From a virus, in the IMG/VR virus record IMGVR_UViG_3300031569_000013, positions 1 to 41,215 of that record: a stretch of 41,215 bases of DNA. The stretch is one strand, 5' to 3'. A model generated the notes under the pieces. It was given only the letters and a program-made list of their open reading frames with translations, had not been told where the DNA came from and searched no databases. Made by a program: the position numbers and the translations under genes. Position 1 is the first letter of the stretch. Each line of letters starts with the position of its first letter. Below are positions 33,813-41,215 of this stretch, one piece after another.

Positions 33813-34967
33813 TTATTTATTTCTACTTCTAATCTTTAAACCTCTTCCGTGGTCGTTGCTTAAAGATTTAATTTGCATACCTGATTTTGTATTGCTTACT
33901 TCCGGAACTTTTTGAGTAGTCATATTTACATTTTTCATTTTCCTCATAGTTTCATCTGCCGAAGCAGATTTCCCTTGTTCATAAAAGAATTTAGCAAACT
34001 TTTCAGGATGCATCGCCATTGCTAACGACCTGTGATAACCTGCAGCATCTTTAATAGTACCATCTTCATTAGTGTGCTTTCCTATAAAGCCACTAGGATC
34101 AGAGTGTATTTTTTTCAATTCTGCGGCATCTCCGGGTGAAAAATAAACTTTGTTGTCATCAATCGTAAACTCAAAACCTTTGAACTCACTAAACACCTCG
34201 TCTGTTTTTTTTAAATAAGCTTCTTTTCTTCTAGAAGTTATTTCCTCGTTGGTTTTTGCTTCAGCTATATATTGCTTATATGCTAAATCTTCTTCTGTAG
34301 ATCTTGGAGTAACTTCCCGGCTTGACTCAAGGGGGATTTTATACTTCTCCTGTTGTTCTGCAAAAAAATCTTTAGCTTTCGCAATAGTCTTTTTCTTTGC
34401 TAATTTTATTTTCTTTATTTGCTTTTCATCATCAACATCTTCATCAAATGAAAAATCTTCCATTAAATCACTAATATCGTCAGGGTCTAACCCTTTTTCG
34501 GTAGCAGTAAGATAATCTCTTAGCAAGTTGTCAGGTTTCATTTCATCATAGTTCTTCTGTAATTGATAGAAGTCATTGATTCCACGACCTGTTTCTTTTT
34601 TATATTTTAGATATTGGGAAACATCTTCGGGAAGTGGTTCTGTTTCTTCCCTAGCTTGATTAAAATCATCTAATGATTTAATTTCTTTCCCATATCTATT
34701 TCCAATAAATTTAAGAACTTCTTCTTCACTTAACTCTGAAGATGGAGTTATAATTTCTTTTTCCTGTTGTTTAGTTTCCTCTACAGGATTTTCTACTACA
34801 GGTGTTTCTATTTTAGTTTCTATTTCAACTTTTTTAGTTTCAATAGTGTTTGTTTCCGGAGAGTCTACTGCAGAAAATTTTTCTTCGTGCTTTTCTAATA
34901 ACTCTTTTTCTACTTCTTGTACTGATTTTGAATCAGTTTCACCTACGGCTTTTACTTTTATTTCCAT
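33813..34967 (-). CDS. Scaffold-like protein
   Basis: This 384-residue protein is strongly acidic and helical with low complexity (Glu/Lys-rich 15-80, then helices 85-240), and has a basic tail (GRGLKIRSRNK). It lies directly upstream of the capsid gene, where scaffolding proteins usually are. The basic C-terminus is the usual capsid-binding end of scaffolds. A TAACTTTG site lies 23 bases before its ATG. No protease motif was seen. The role is inferred from composition and position. Confidence 0.75.
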   Translation of the reverse strand: MEIKVKAVGETDSKSVQEVEKELLEKHEEKFSAVDSPETNTIETKKVEIETKIETPVVENPVEETKQQEKEIITPSSELSEEEVLKFIGNRYGKEIKSLDDFNQAREETEPLPEDVSQYLKYKKETGRGINDFYQLQKNYDEMKPDNLLRDYLTATEKGLDPDDISDLMEDFSFDEDVDDEKQIKKIKLAKKKTIAKAKDFFAEQQEKYKIPLESSREVTPRSTEEDLAYKQYIAEAKTNEEITSRRKEAYLKKTDEVFSEFKGFEFTIDDNKVYFSPGDAAELKKIHSDPSGFIGKHTNEDGTIKDAAGYHRSLAMAMHPEKFAKFFYEQGKSASADETMRKMKNVNMTTQKVPEVSNTKSGMQIKSLSNDHGRGLKIRSRNK

Positions 34968-34990
34968 ATTGTATTAAATTTAATTTTATA

Positions 34991-34998
34991 CAAAGTTA
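34991..34998 (-). promoter_or_regulatory. TAACTTTG, -7-type promoter element
   Basis: Read on the - strand the site matches TAnnTTTG and lies 23 bases before the scaffold gene's ATG, inside a 58-base gap after the portal gene. It could drive the scaffold-capsid pair, which ends at a strong terminator. Confidence 0.5.
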
Positions 34999-35025
34999 AA
35001 CTAAAAATTTTTATGTTTTAAGTAG

Positions 35026-37461
35026 TTATCTTGGATTAAATTCTGCTAAATCAAAACCATCTAAACTATCCTCATTAGATTCAAAATTTTGAGGAGGTAA
35101 ATTATTTTTTCTTTGATTAATTAATCTAGACTGCTCAGTAGATTGTTGAGATATTCTTTCAGATTTAGCTTGCTCTCTTTGATCTTCTCTACCTTTAAGT
35201 TGTTGAGCATCCATTGATCTTAACTGCATATTTAACTCAAATTCTTGTTGCATTAATTGAGCTTTTAAAATTGCTTCTTGTTTCATTTTTTCAATTTCAA
35301 ACGCTACATCTCCTTGTCTAAATTGTAGTTTTGCTTGAGTTTCCATTTGCAACTTTTGCTGATTAGCCTGAATTGTCATTTCTTGTTGCTTTATAGCTTG
35401 TTGTGCTTGCATTGCTTGTTGCTGCATAGCCATTTTCTCTTCTCTTTGTTGTTTTGAAGTTCTTTTTAATTTTAAAAGTTGATTAGCAAGTTTTATGTTT
35501 TTTATTTCTCTTATATCAATAGCGTCTTCAAGATTTATGTCTCCTTTAGATAATGCCATTTGAATATTTTGTTCTAACTGCTGTCTTTGTTCTTCATCAG
35601 GAGATAGTTCAATAAATATTCCAAAATCATAAATATATAAATCACTAATGTCTCCTAATATAGAAACATTATATTTTCCTATTTGATTTATAAATTCTTC
35701 TTTAAAATCAGAATACTGTAATATGTCAGCAACTCTATATGTTATTGCTTCAGCTAAACTTTTGTATATAAACAAGCTTCCGTCTAAAATATGTCTTGTA
35801 GCTACATTAGAATTTAAAGCTGCCATTTTTTGTAAGCCAACCAAAGAGTTAGGGTCGGGCATACTTCCATCTCTAGCTTCATTTAGACCTGTAACTGTTC
35901 TAATCTGATTTAAATAATGATTATAATTAGTTAAAAGCATTTGTGTTTTTGATGCACCGGAACTAGATTGTAATTCTTTTATTGGAACTTTTCCTTGATT
36001 ATAATCCCCTTCTTGAGTATAGCTTCTTCCAATAACCGAACCTGTTTGAAAATACATTCTTAAAGCATCTTCGGGATTATATGCATTTCCTGTTCCTAAA
36101 TCAACTTCATTAAGTCCATCAGCATCTATAAACACACCATCAGGTACAACTCTAGATATTACTTGTTGTAATTTTAAATGAGTAATTTGAATTAAATCAG
36201 CAAAAGGTATCATTCTTCTAACTAAAGATTCAATAGCTCCTTTATACATTCTTGGAGCAGTACATACATAATTTGGTATAGCATACTGAGAAGCTGATTG
36301 AGGTCTAACCATATTCTCCATTAGTTTCCATTGAAGCAATATGTTTGTACCCATAACCATAACACCCTCATACCATACGTCAATAGTTTTAGATTCTTTT
36401 GTGAAATTGCCTTCTTCTTGCATTTCAGCAGGGGGATTGAAAGAGTCATCTTTTTCAATCATACTTACATTTCCGTTGTCTTTTACTTTCCTTTTGTAAA
36501 CAACTTTTTTTGTTGTTTTATAATTAAAGTACATTAAAGTAGCAGTATCTCTATAAAAAATATCATTATCATAAATTTGTGATACATTATAATAGTCATA
36601 CCACGATTGTGAAGATTGTGATATTTCTTCTAAATCATCTTTTGTTAATGTTGGGTCTATTTTAATTAATTCAGTAATTGCTACTGTTTTAATTTCTCCC
36701 CAATAAAAACAATCTTTAAAAAAAGGATCTTCAGTATAGCTATATACAATATTAGCAGGGTCTACATAATTAATCTTAACACCATCCCCTAATAAAAATT
36801 CGTGCTTTGCACACGCAATTCCTAGTACAGTCATATCATAGTCTAATCTTTTTCTAATATCATTGTAGTGGTTAGACTCAAACAAAGTGCTAATAGCTTC
36901 TTCTTCTGCAATTTCTATTGCAGGCTTGTACTTAAGTTGCATATATAATGCAAGTTCTTCATCATCTTGAGGAAGTGTGTCAGGATTTACCGTGAAAGGG
37001 TCAACACCTGTTTTTGTTTGTATAGTTTCAAGTAAAGGTTTTGCCAACATTTGACCTTCAATCATTTGTTGATATTTACTTCTTTTTGATTGCGACAACG
37101 CATCTTGTGCAAAAGCTTTAGGTTCAAATTGTCTGTCTTGTAAACCATTAACAACAATGTCTACAAATTTAGGCAATATAGGAACGGGTGTCCAATCTAA
37201 ATTTAGATAAGATAAATCTCCATCAATTGCTAATTCGTTTTTATATTTTCCTACAGATTGTTCGCCTCTTGCGTATAATCTGAGTCTATGGAAATCTCTC
37301 CATTGACTGTAGAACCTGCAACTATTTCCGTCTCTTTTGAACCACTCATATTGAATAGCTTGTCCGATTTGTAAACCAAACTCATCAGTAGCTTTGACAC
37401 TATCTGAAACAAACTGATTAGGGAAACCTGCAGATGATATATTAATGTCTACTCTCTTCAT
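35026..37461 (-). CDS. Portal protein
   Basis: This 811-residue protein is the likely portal through which DNA enters and leaves the head. It starts by ATGA overlap with the large terminase gene, the classical order. The long alpha/beta body has portal-like parts, for example YLNLDWTPVPILPKFVDIVV (about 85-104) and a region with GLNEARDGSMPDPNS (about 521-535), as in portals of Bacteroidetes podoviruses. Residues about 667-777 form a Gln-rich coiled coil (QQQAMQAQQAIKQQEM), which would extend into the head as the portal barrel. The C-terminal end is acidic. Confidence 0.82.
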   Translation of the reverse strand: MKRVDINISSAGFPNQFVSDSVKATDEFGLQIGQAIQYEWFKRDGNSCRFYSQWRDFHRLRLYARGEQSVGKYKNELAIDGDLSYLNLDWTPVPILPKFVDIVVNGLQDRQFEPKAFAQDALSQSKRSKYQQMIEGQMLAKPLLETIQTKTGVDPFTVNPDTLPQDDEELALYMQLKYKPAIEIAEEEAISTLFESNHYNDIRKRLDYDMTVLGIACAKHEFLLGDGVKINYVDPANIVYSYTEDPFFKDCFYWGEIKTVAITELIKIDPTLTKDDLEEISQSSQSWYDYYNVSQIYDNDIFYRDTATLMYFNYKTTKKVVYKRKVKDNGNVSMIEKDDSFNPPAEMQEEGNFTKESKTIDVWYEGVMVMGTNILLQWKLMENMVRPQSASQYAIPNYVCTAPRMYKGAIESLVRRMIPFADLIQITHLKLQQVISRVVPDGVFIDADGLNEVDLGTGNAYNPEDALRMYFQTGSVIGRSYTQEGDYNQGKVPIKELQSSSGASKTQMLLTNYNHYLNQIRTVTGLNEARDGSMPDPNSLVGLQKMAALNSNVATRHILDGSLFIYKSLAEAITYRVADILQYSDFKEEFINQIGKYNVSILGDISDLYIYDFGIFIELSPDEEQRQQLEQNIQMALSKGDINLEDAIDIREIKNIKLANQLLKLKRTSKQQREEKMAMQQQAMQAQQAIKQQEMTIQANQQKLQMETQAKLQFRQGDVAFEIEKMKQEAILKAQLMQQEFELNMQLRSMDAQQLKGREDQREQAKSERISQQSTEQSRLINQRKNNLPPQNFESNEDSLDGFDLAEFNPR

Positions 37462-39731
37462 CTAATAATTTCGCTTTTTGTACCTTTATTACTATACCTT
37501 GCAAAGTTAACCTTTATTTTTGAAACTTTTTTCTGCACATTATAAAGATGACTTTGAGTTGCCATAATAGCTAATCCCGAACTAATAGAAGCATCAAATT
37601 TTGTTCTATTAAAAATATCAAATCTTGCCCAATCATTTAAAGTTCTACTAAAAATACAGTCCCCCATTTCTTCTTCATTTTTAAACCCTATGTGTTCTTC
37701 TATATAAGACTCTATAGCTGCTGCGTGTGCTTGTTTAACATCTTCACTAGAGTTTGGTATACCACCTAGCTCTTTCTCTGTCTTAGAAAGCTTAGTATAA
37801 ACTTTGTCGGGTCTGTTCATACAAAAATTTCTATATCCTCTATTTTTAAAATGATATAAAAGTCTAGGTTTGTTATTTTCTATTAATATAGGCATACCAT
37901 AAAACACACAAGCCATTAACACATCTTCAAAAAATATTTCAGCAGTTTGAGGTCTAGCAATATATTCAAGAAAAAATTGATTACTTGGAGCTTCGGCCAT
38001 ACTAAACATTGTTTTTCCGTGTAAAGCTCCATTAGAACCACCTCCGCCAACTACACCGGATATGTCATAACTATCACAACCAAATGCACCTATGTGTTTA
38101 TTGCCCGGATATTTTAGTCCGTTTCTTTCTTCAATTCTATTTTGTAAATTTTCATTTGGAGTCCAAGAAACATAAAATCTTCCTTTTGGATTAGGATTAA
38201 AAATAACTTTAGTATCTTTAATGCCGTTTTTCCAAGAAAGAGAACCTTTAGTTAAATGATGTTCCTCTATTAAAGAGTCATTATAATCTATCTGTTGATA
38301 TATTTTAGTAAGATTAAATAAAGATTGTTTGCTTTCATCTCTAAATGCGTGAGATTCTGTTCTAGGAAACTGTCTGTAAAATTCATTAAGAGCATCTGCA
38401 TCATTTTTTAAAGACTCCACTTCGTTCTGCCAATAATCTATTGCTCCTTGATTTATTTTTAAACCGTCTATACCAACAACAGGATTAGAAGGTGTTCTTA
38501 AGACAGGCATTCCATACTTGTCAATAAACCCTTCCATATTCCACTCCATAGGAATAAATAAACTATATAGTCCACTTTTAGTTTGACCATTTGCATTTCT
38601 TTTTTTTATATTAGAATCTTCATATAATTTTTTAAAATTACCACCTCCTTTAGATAATGCATTTGAAGTAGACCCCATCATACATTTACCTATTATTTTA
38701 CTACCTAATCTTAAACAAGTTTTTGTAACTCTCCAATTGTTTAATATGTTATTTGGCTTGATCCATTTTCCACTTTCATCGTGAACTAGTAACAATAACT
38801 TTTCTCCATCATAAGAGTTATCATCTGTGTTTTTCCAATCTATTGTAGTGTCTAGTCCATATAGCTCATCGTCTGTTAAATCAAACATATTTTTTTTAGT
38901 AATCTTAGAGGCCGGTATTCTAAAAGCTAATTCTGTTTTTGGTTTATCCATACCATCTTGAATAGGTTTAAAAAAGAAGGGTAATCTATTGGCAATAGGA
39001 ACTACTTTGTCGGTAAACATTTTTTTAGCATCAGAACCTGTTTTGGATAAAACACCTATTCTTGAGTCTTTAGCTAAAGTTCCTGTGTTAACGCATTCAG
39101 ACGAACTCATAAAAGAAAATCCTGAACGTCTTATTTTTAAATAAGTCATTCCAAAAGAACGAGTATCAGCCTTGCAAGCTTCCCAAAAAATAAACAATAA
39201 TCTATTAGCTTCTCTAAAATCAGGATAACCCACATCTATAGATGTCCATTGAAGATACATATAATGAGCACCTGTTATATAGGTAGGAACTCCATTTGAC
39301 ATAAACCACATCCCTTGCTCTCTTCTGTCAAATTCTTCTTCTATATAATCAACCCATTGATTTTTAAACTCAGTAGACATATCATTCCATTGAAATATAG
39401 ATTGAATTTTACTTAAAGATTTTGGAATTTCTTTTCTTTCCCAATATTGTTCAGGTTTGGATTTGTTACGTGAATAGGATTTTTTAGGTTCTAATGGCAA
39501 TGCTATTTTAAAACCTTGTAAATCAATTACTTTACCAATTTTTCCTGTTTTAGATATTACTACAAAGTCATACTTTTCATTATATCCATATTTCCAAGAA
39601 CTTGCTTTATTTTTATTAGATAAAACACTATTAGAAACAACATTACTTAATAATGTATATATATTATTTTGAGTTTCTTTCTGCAAATCCTTGTTTTGTA
39701 TCTGTTCTATTAGGTCCTTTTTCAACAGCAT
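37458..39731 (-). CDS. terL: Terminase large subunit
   Basis: This 757-residue protein is the likely DNA-packaging motor. It has an N-terminal addition (1-140), the aromatic EQGMWFMSNGVPTYITGAHY region (138-157) shared by terminases of Bacteroidetes phages including crAss-like ones, a P-loop position KIRRSGFSFMSS (199-210) that lacks the usual GK[ST], a clear Walker B LLLLVHDE (312-319), and a coupling motif GSTSNAL (353-359). The nuclease part includes GCDSYD (551-556, probable metal-binding Asp553) and PILIENNK (614-621). Its start overlaps the gene before by 68 bases; the next Met is too far downstream to be a sensible start. Confidence 0.87.
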   Translation of the reverse strand: MLLKKDLIEQIQNKDLQKETQNNIYTLLSNVVSNSVLSNKNKASSWKYGYNEKYDFVVISKTGKIGKVIDLQGFKIALPLEPKKSYSRNKSKPEQYWERKEIPKSLSKIQSIFQWNDMSTEFKNQWVDYIEEEFDRREQGMWFMSNGVPTYITGAHYMYLQWTSIDVGYPDFREANRLLFIFWEACKADTRSFGMTYLKIRRSGFSFMSSSECVNTGTLAKDSRIGVLSKTGSDAKKMFTDKVVPIANRLPFFFKPIQDGMDKPKTELAFRIPASKITKKNMFDLTDDELYGLDTTIDWKNTDDNSYDGEKLLLLVHDESGKWIKPNNILNNWRVTKTCLRLGSKIIGKCMMGSTSNALSKGGGNFKKLYEDSNIKKRNANGQTKSGLYSLFIPMEWNMEGFIDKYGMPVLRTPSNPVVGIDGLKINQGAIDYWQNEVESLKNDADALNEFYRQFPRTESHAFRDESKQSLFNLTKIYQQIDYNDSLIEEHHLTKGSLSWKNGIKDTKVIFNPNPKGRFYVSWTPNENLQNRIEERNGLKYPGNKHIGAFGCDSYDISGVVGGGGSNGALHGKTMFSMAEAPSNQFFLEYIARPQTAEIFFEDVLMACVFYGMPILIENNKPRLLYHFKNRGYRNFCMNRPDKVYTKLSKTEKELGGIPNSSEDVKQAHAAAIESYIEEHIGFKNEEEMGDCIFSRTLNDWARFDIFNRTKFDASISSGLAIMATQSHLYNVQKKVSKIKVNFARYSNKGTKSEIIR
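37502..37509 (-). promoter_or_regulatory. TAACTTTG, possible -7-type element
   Basis: Read on the - strand the site matches TAnnTTTG and is 40 bases before the portal ATG, but it lies inside the terminase coding region, so it may be chance. Confidence 0.25.
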
Positions 39732-39945
39732 CTAAAGCTTCTTTTTCACTTTCAATTCTATTTAATATTTCAAACGCATCAAATATAGCTAGTTTCTTAG
39801 TAGCCGCAGCATTTTTTAATCTATCTGCTGATATGTCATCTTCAGGGTCGTGTTTAATAATCGCTTCCTTGGAAACTTTTATTAGTTGCTCCACCGCCCT
39901 GTACCCTGCTTCTATTATTTTTAATTTTATTTCTCTTGATTTCAT
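39664..39945 (-). CDS. Small terminase-like helical protein
   Basis: This 93-residue helical protein (EAGYRAVEQLIKVSKEAI, then ISADRLKNAAATKKLAIFDA, then FEILNRIESEKEALD) lies directly upstream of, and overlaps, the large terminase gene. Its position and all-helical nature fit a small terminase subunit. No DNA-binding helix-turn-helix is obvious. It overlaps a 55-codon ORF by 92 bases. Confidence 0.6.
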   Translation of the reverse strand: MKSREIKLKIIEAGYRAVEQLIKVSKEAIIKHDPEDDISADRLKNAAATKKLAIFDAFEILNRIESEKEALDAVEKGPNRTDTKQGFAERNSK

Positions 39946-40021
39946 TTTTTATACGTTTTGTTTTTTTTAAAGGAACGTCATCAAATTCTTCATAATCCAT
40001 CCAATCCCATTCTCTACTCAT
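39854..40021 (-). CDS. Small protein (55 aa)
   Basis: A 55-codon frame starts by ATGA overlap with the stop of the 187-residue gene and reads MSREWDWMDYEEFDDVP, then a basic KKTKRIKNEIKRNKIKNN. The acidic Trp-rich start followed by a basic end looks like a real small protein, and the ATGA coupling supports it. The 92-base overlap with the following gene is long, so the 3' half could be an artefact of the overlapping reading frame. The function is unknown. Confidence 0.5.
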   Translation of the reverse strand: MSREWDWMDYEEFDDVPLKKTKRIKNEIKRNKIKNNRSRVQGGGATNKSFQGSDY

Positions 40022-40581
40022 AATGATAAGGTTATTTGATGATCATATATTCTGTAATAAGTTTTATCGTCAATAATAAACTCATATTCACTTTCGGGTT
40101 TAAAAGAAACTTTAGTCCCTTCTTTTATCCCTTGTTTTTTTAAATATTCATTAGGATATTTCATAATACCTAATAAAGGTTCTTTTGAAATAGGCTTATA
40201 TATATATGAATCTTCTACTTCAGCAGGTTCTACAAAACAATATTTGTCATAAGCATTCCATCCATTTTTATTTTTATACATAAAAAATTGGTCTAACTCT
40301 ACAAAAAACTTATTATCTTGAAAAAAACTTTTTCCACTTTGTTGATTTCCTTTAATATCATTGTAATATTTAAAAACATTATGATGAACCAATAAAGTAT
40401 CTCCTACCTCTATAGATCCTTTATAGCTTATAGGTAGTTCTAAAACTTCTGCATATCTGTTTGAAAATTTGTGGTCTTCTATAGAAGTACTAACAATAAA
40501 GTCAATATTGCCAATTTTTTTGGTATTGTTATACCTTTTTCCTTCTATAGGTTTAACAATAAATGAGAAAGGTGATTTCAT
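40018..40581 (-). CDS. GroES-like beta protein, tentative
   Basis: This 187-residue protein has a strand-rich N-terminal region in which VGDTLLVHHNVF (59-70), WNAYDKYCFVEPAE (about 108-121), and a final EFIIDDKTYYRIYDHQI recall a phage family sometimes annotated as co-chaperonin GroES-like. The VGD-x-x-x-V-H core is similar to GroES GD-x-V-x-V. It lacks the family's clear mobile loop, so the assignment is weak. It could help fold capsid or tail proteins. It is coupled to the next gene by ATGA. Confidence 0.5.
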   Translation of the reverse strand: MKSPFSFIVKPIEGKRYNNTKKIGNIDFIVSTSIEDHKFSNRYAEVLELPISYKGSIEVGDTLLVHHNVFKYYNDIKGNQQSGKSFFQDNKFFVELDQFFMYKNKNGWNAYDKYCFVEPAEVEDSYIYKPISKEPLLGIMKYPNEYLKKQGIKEGTKVSFKPESEYEFIIDDKTYYRIYDHQITLSL

Positions 40582-40589
40582 TTTTTATT

Positions 40590-40775
40590 TTATGAGCCAC
40601 AACCTATACAGTCCATATGAGAATCTGTAGGCTTAACTCCATTTAATTTCATTTTAATATTATGTGAAGCATCTTTTAAGTTAAGAGTTTCTTCCCAATT
40701 TAAGTCTTTATTTTGTAATTTTTTTTCTATAACTGCTAATTCAGAAACTAACTCTGCTTGTAAAATTATATTCAT
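40590..40775 (-). CDS. Hypothetical small protein with CxxC end
   Basis: This 61-residue protein starts at 40775 (MNIILQAELVSELAVIEKKL) rather than at an upstream in-frame ATG (40853), because the 40-residue gene before it ends just one base upstream. The N-terminal half is a coiled-coil-like helix and the end is MDCIGCGS with a CxxC pair able to bind a metal. The function is unknown. Confidence 0.62.
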   Translation of the reverse strand: MNIILQAELVSELAVIEKKLQNKDLNWEETLNLKDASHNIKMKLNGVKPTDSHMDCIGCGS

Positions 40776-40776
40776 T

Positions 40777-40899
40777 TTATTTTTTAACTTTTGCGTAAAC
40801 ACTATTTTGTATTTGCTTATTTGATGGGAATCCAAACTTCTCAGGCTTTCCACCCATAGCTTTATTTGCTCCTGTAAAATAAGGTTTTAATGTTTTCAT
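40777..40899 (-). CDS. Small protein (40 aa)
   Basis: A 40-codon frame starts MKTLKPYFTGANKAMGGKPE and ends in a basic KVKK. It starts three bases after the 74-residue gene's stop and ends one base before the next ATG, fitting snugly between them. No domain was recognised. Confidence 0.6.
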   Translation of the reverse strand: MKTLKPYFTGANKAMGGKPEKFGFPSNKQIQNSVYAKVKK

Positions 40900-40902
40900 A
40901 TC

Positions 40903-41127
40903 TTAAAAGTTTATATTATATTCTATTGATATTGGAACCATAGAAGTGAATTCTTTCCACAACAAAACCTCATCATCTTGTTGTATATATATAACAATAG
41001 AGTCTTTGTCATAGTCAAATTTAATTAAATGAATTCTATAATTTCCTCCTAATATTTCTTGTCCTACTAAATAATGCATAGCACCTGACTTATAATCAGG
41101 GCCTATAGAAATTTTTCTTATATCCAT
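40903..41127 (-). CDS. Hypothetical protein
   Basis: This 74-residue protein, MDIRKISIGPDYKSGAMHYL, followed by beta-strand pattern regions (YRIHLIKFDYDKDSIVIYIQ), appears to be an all-beta small protein. I recall similar proteins in marine phages near the packaging genes, of unknown function. Its ATG overlaps the stop of the truncated gene at the window edge by one base (TAATG). Confidence 0.62.
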   Translation of the reverse strand: MDIRKISIGPDYKSGAMHYLVGQEILGGNYRIHLIKFDYDKDSIVIYIQQDDEVLLWKEFTSMVPISIEYNINF

Positions 41128-41215
41128 TATTCTACCAAATAAATCGTTATTTCAGAGGGCACAGGATCACTTAAAACAGCACTTCCTGTTGGAGATTGTC
41201 CAACTGTATCAAATT
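41127..41215 (-). CDS. Truncated gene at window edge (C-terminal 28 residues)
   Basis: An open - strand frame enters from the right edge and ends at 41127. The visible tail is SPTGSAVLSDPVPSEITIYL and the final VE. No start codon is in the window, so the product is unknown. Its stop overlaps the next start, consistent with the same operon. Confidence 0.55.
   Translation of the reverse strand, partial: FDTVGQSPTGSAVLSDPVPSEITIYLVE

Noticed and set aside
40776-40853. N-terminal extension of the CxxC protein to 40853
   Set aside because: It would overlap the 40-residue gene; the ATG at 40775 directly follows that gene's stop.
1-41215. Window as a complete circular genome
   Set aside because: Joining the ends puts a stop codon directly before the truncated frame at the right edge, which has no Met; no terminal repeat was seen.
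1-41215. tRNA genes, CRISPR arrays, insertion sequences, integrase
   Set aside because: None was found by reading both strands; no cloverleaf, regular repeat-spacer series or transposase motif was recognised.

Overview
The window looks like a 41-kb piece of a lytic, podovirus-like tailed phage genome whose host is probably a marine member of the Bacteroidetes (Flavobacteriia). The clues are a very AT-rich sequence, almost no Shine-Dalgarno sites, tightly packed ATGA-overlapping genes, and sites matching the flavobacterial -7 promoter element TAnnTTTG directly upstream of several late genes. No integrase, repressor, tRNA gene, CRISPR array or insertion sequence was seen. The layout is two convergent arms: early/replication genes on the + strand (1-12412) and virion genes on the - strand (12392-41215). 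The right edge cuts through a gene and the two ends do not join into an open frame, so this is not a closed genome.

+ arm, first part (1-4917): small phage proteins, a lytic-transglycosylase-type lysis enzyme next to a two-helix membrane protein (holin candidate), a MazG/Nmad-like protein, a small protein resembling DnaA domain IV, then a recombination set: Sak3-type single-strand annealing protein, RecE/lambda-exo-like nuclease, and a small protein with an SSB-like acidic tail (EADLPF). A strong intrinsic terminator closes this block. + arm, second part (4918-12412): an AT-rich gap with three AATCAACAT repeats (candidate origin or control region), a primase-helicase (VirE_N/BT4734-like primase part plus SF3 helicase), a DEAH/SNF2-like helicase, an HNH endonuclease bordered by an 18-bp duplication, three small PD-(D/E)XK nucleases, and a second DnaA-domain-IV-like protein with a coiled coil.

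- arm (read right to left): small genes and a GroES-like beta protein, candidate small terminase, large terminase, portal, scaffold-like protein, major capsid protein, a terminator, a head-associated protein, another terminator plus promoter, two connector/ring-like proteins, a 1553-residue tail stabilisation/nozzle-like protein, two tail-tip or adhesin-like proteins, a cupin-like protein with its own promoter site, and three presumed ejected internal virion proteins (261, 708 and 2298 residues) that match T7 gp14/gp15/gp16 in order and character but not in sequence. The largest has an internal duplication and a C-terminal Gly-Arg tail made of two 17-residue repeats. A 46-residue gene ends the arm and overlaps the + arm tail-to-tail.

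The gene content suggests that the phage recruits host RNA polymerase (no phage polymerase seen), makes its own primase/helicase and recombination enzymes, resolves and packages DNA with its own nucleases and terminase, and lyses the cell with an SLT-type enzyme. No single locus is clearly a new defence or signalling system. The most unusual items are the two free-standing DnaA-domain-IV-like proteins together with the repeat-bearing gap, the RGG-like tail of the ejected protein, and a cysteine-containing C-terminal module shared by two neighbouring tail proteins.
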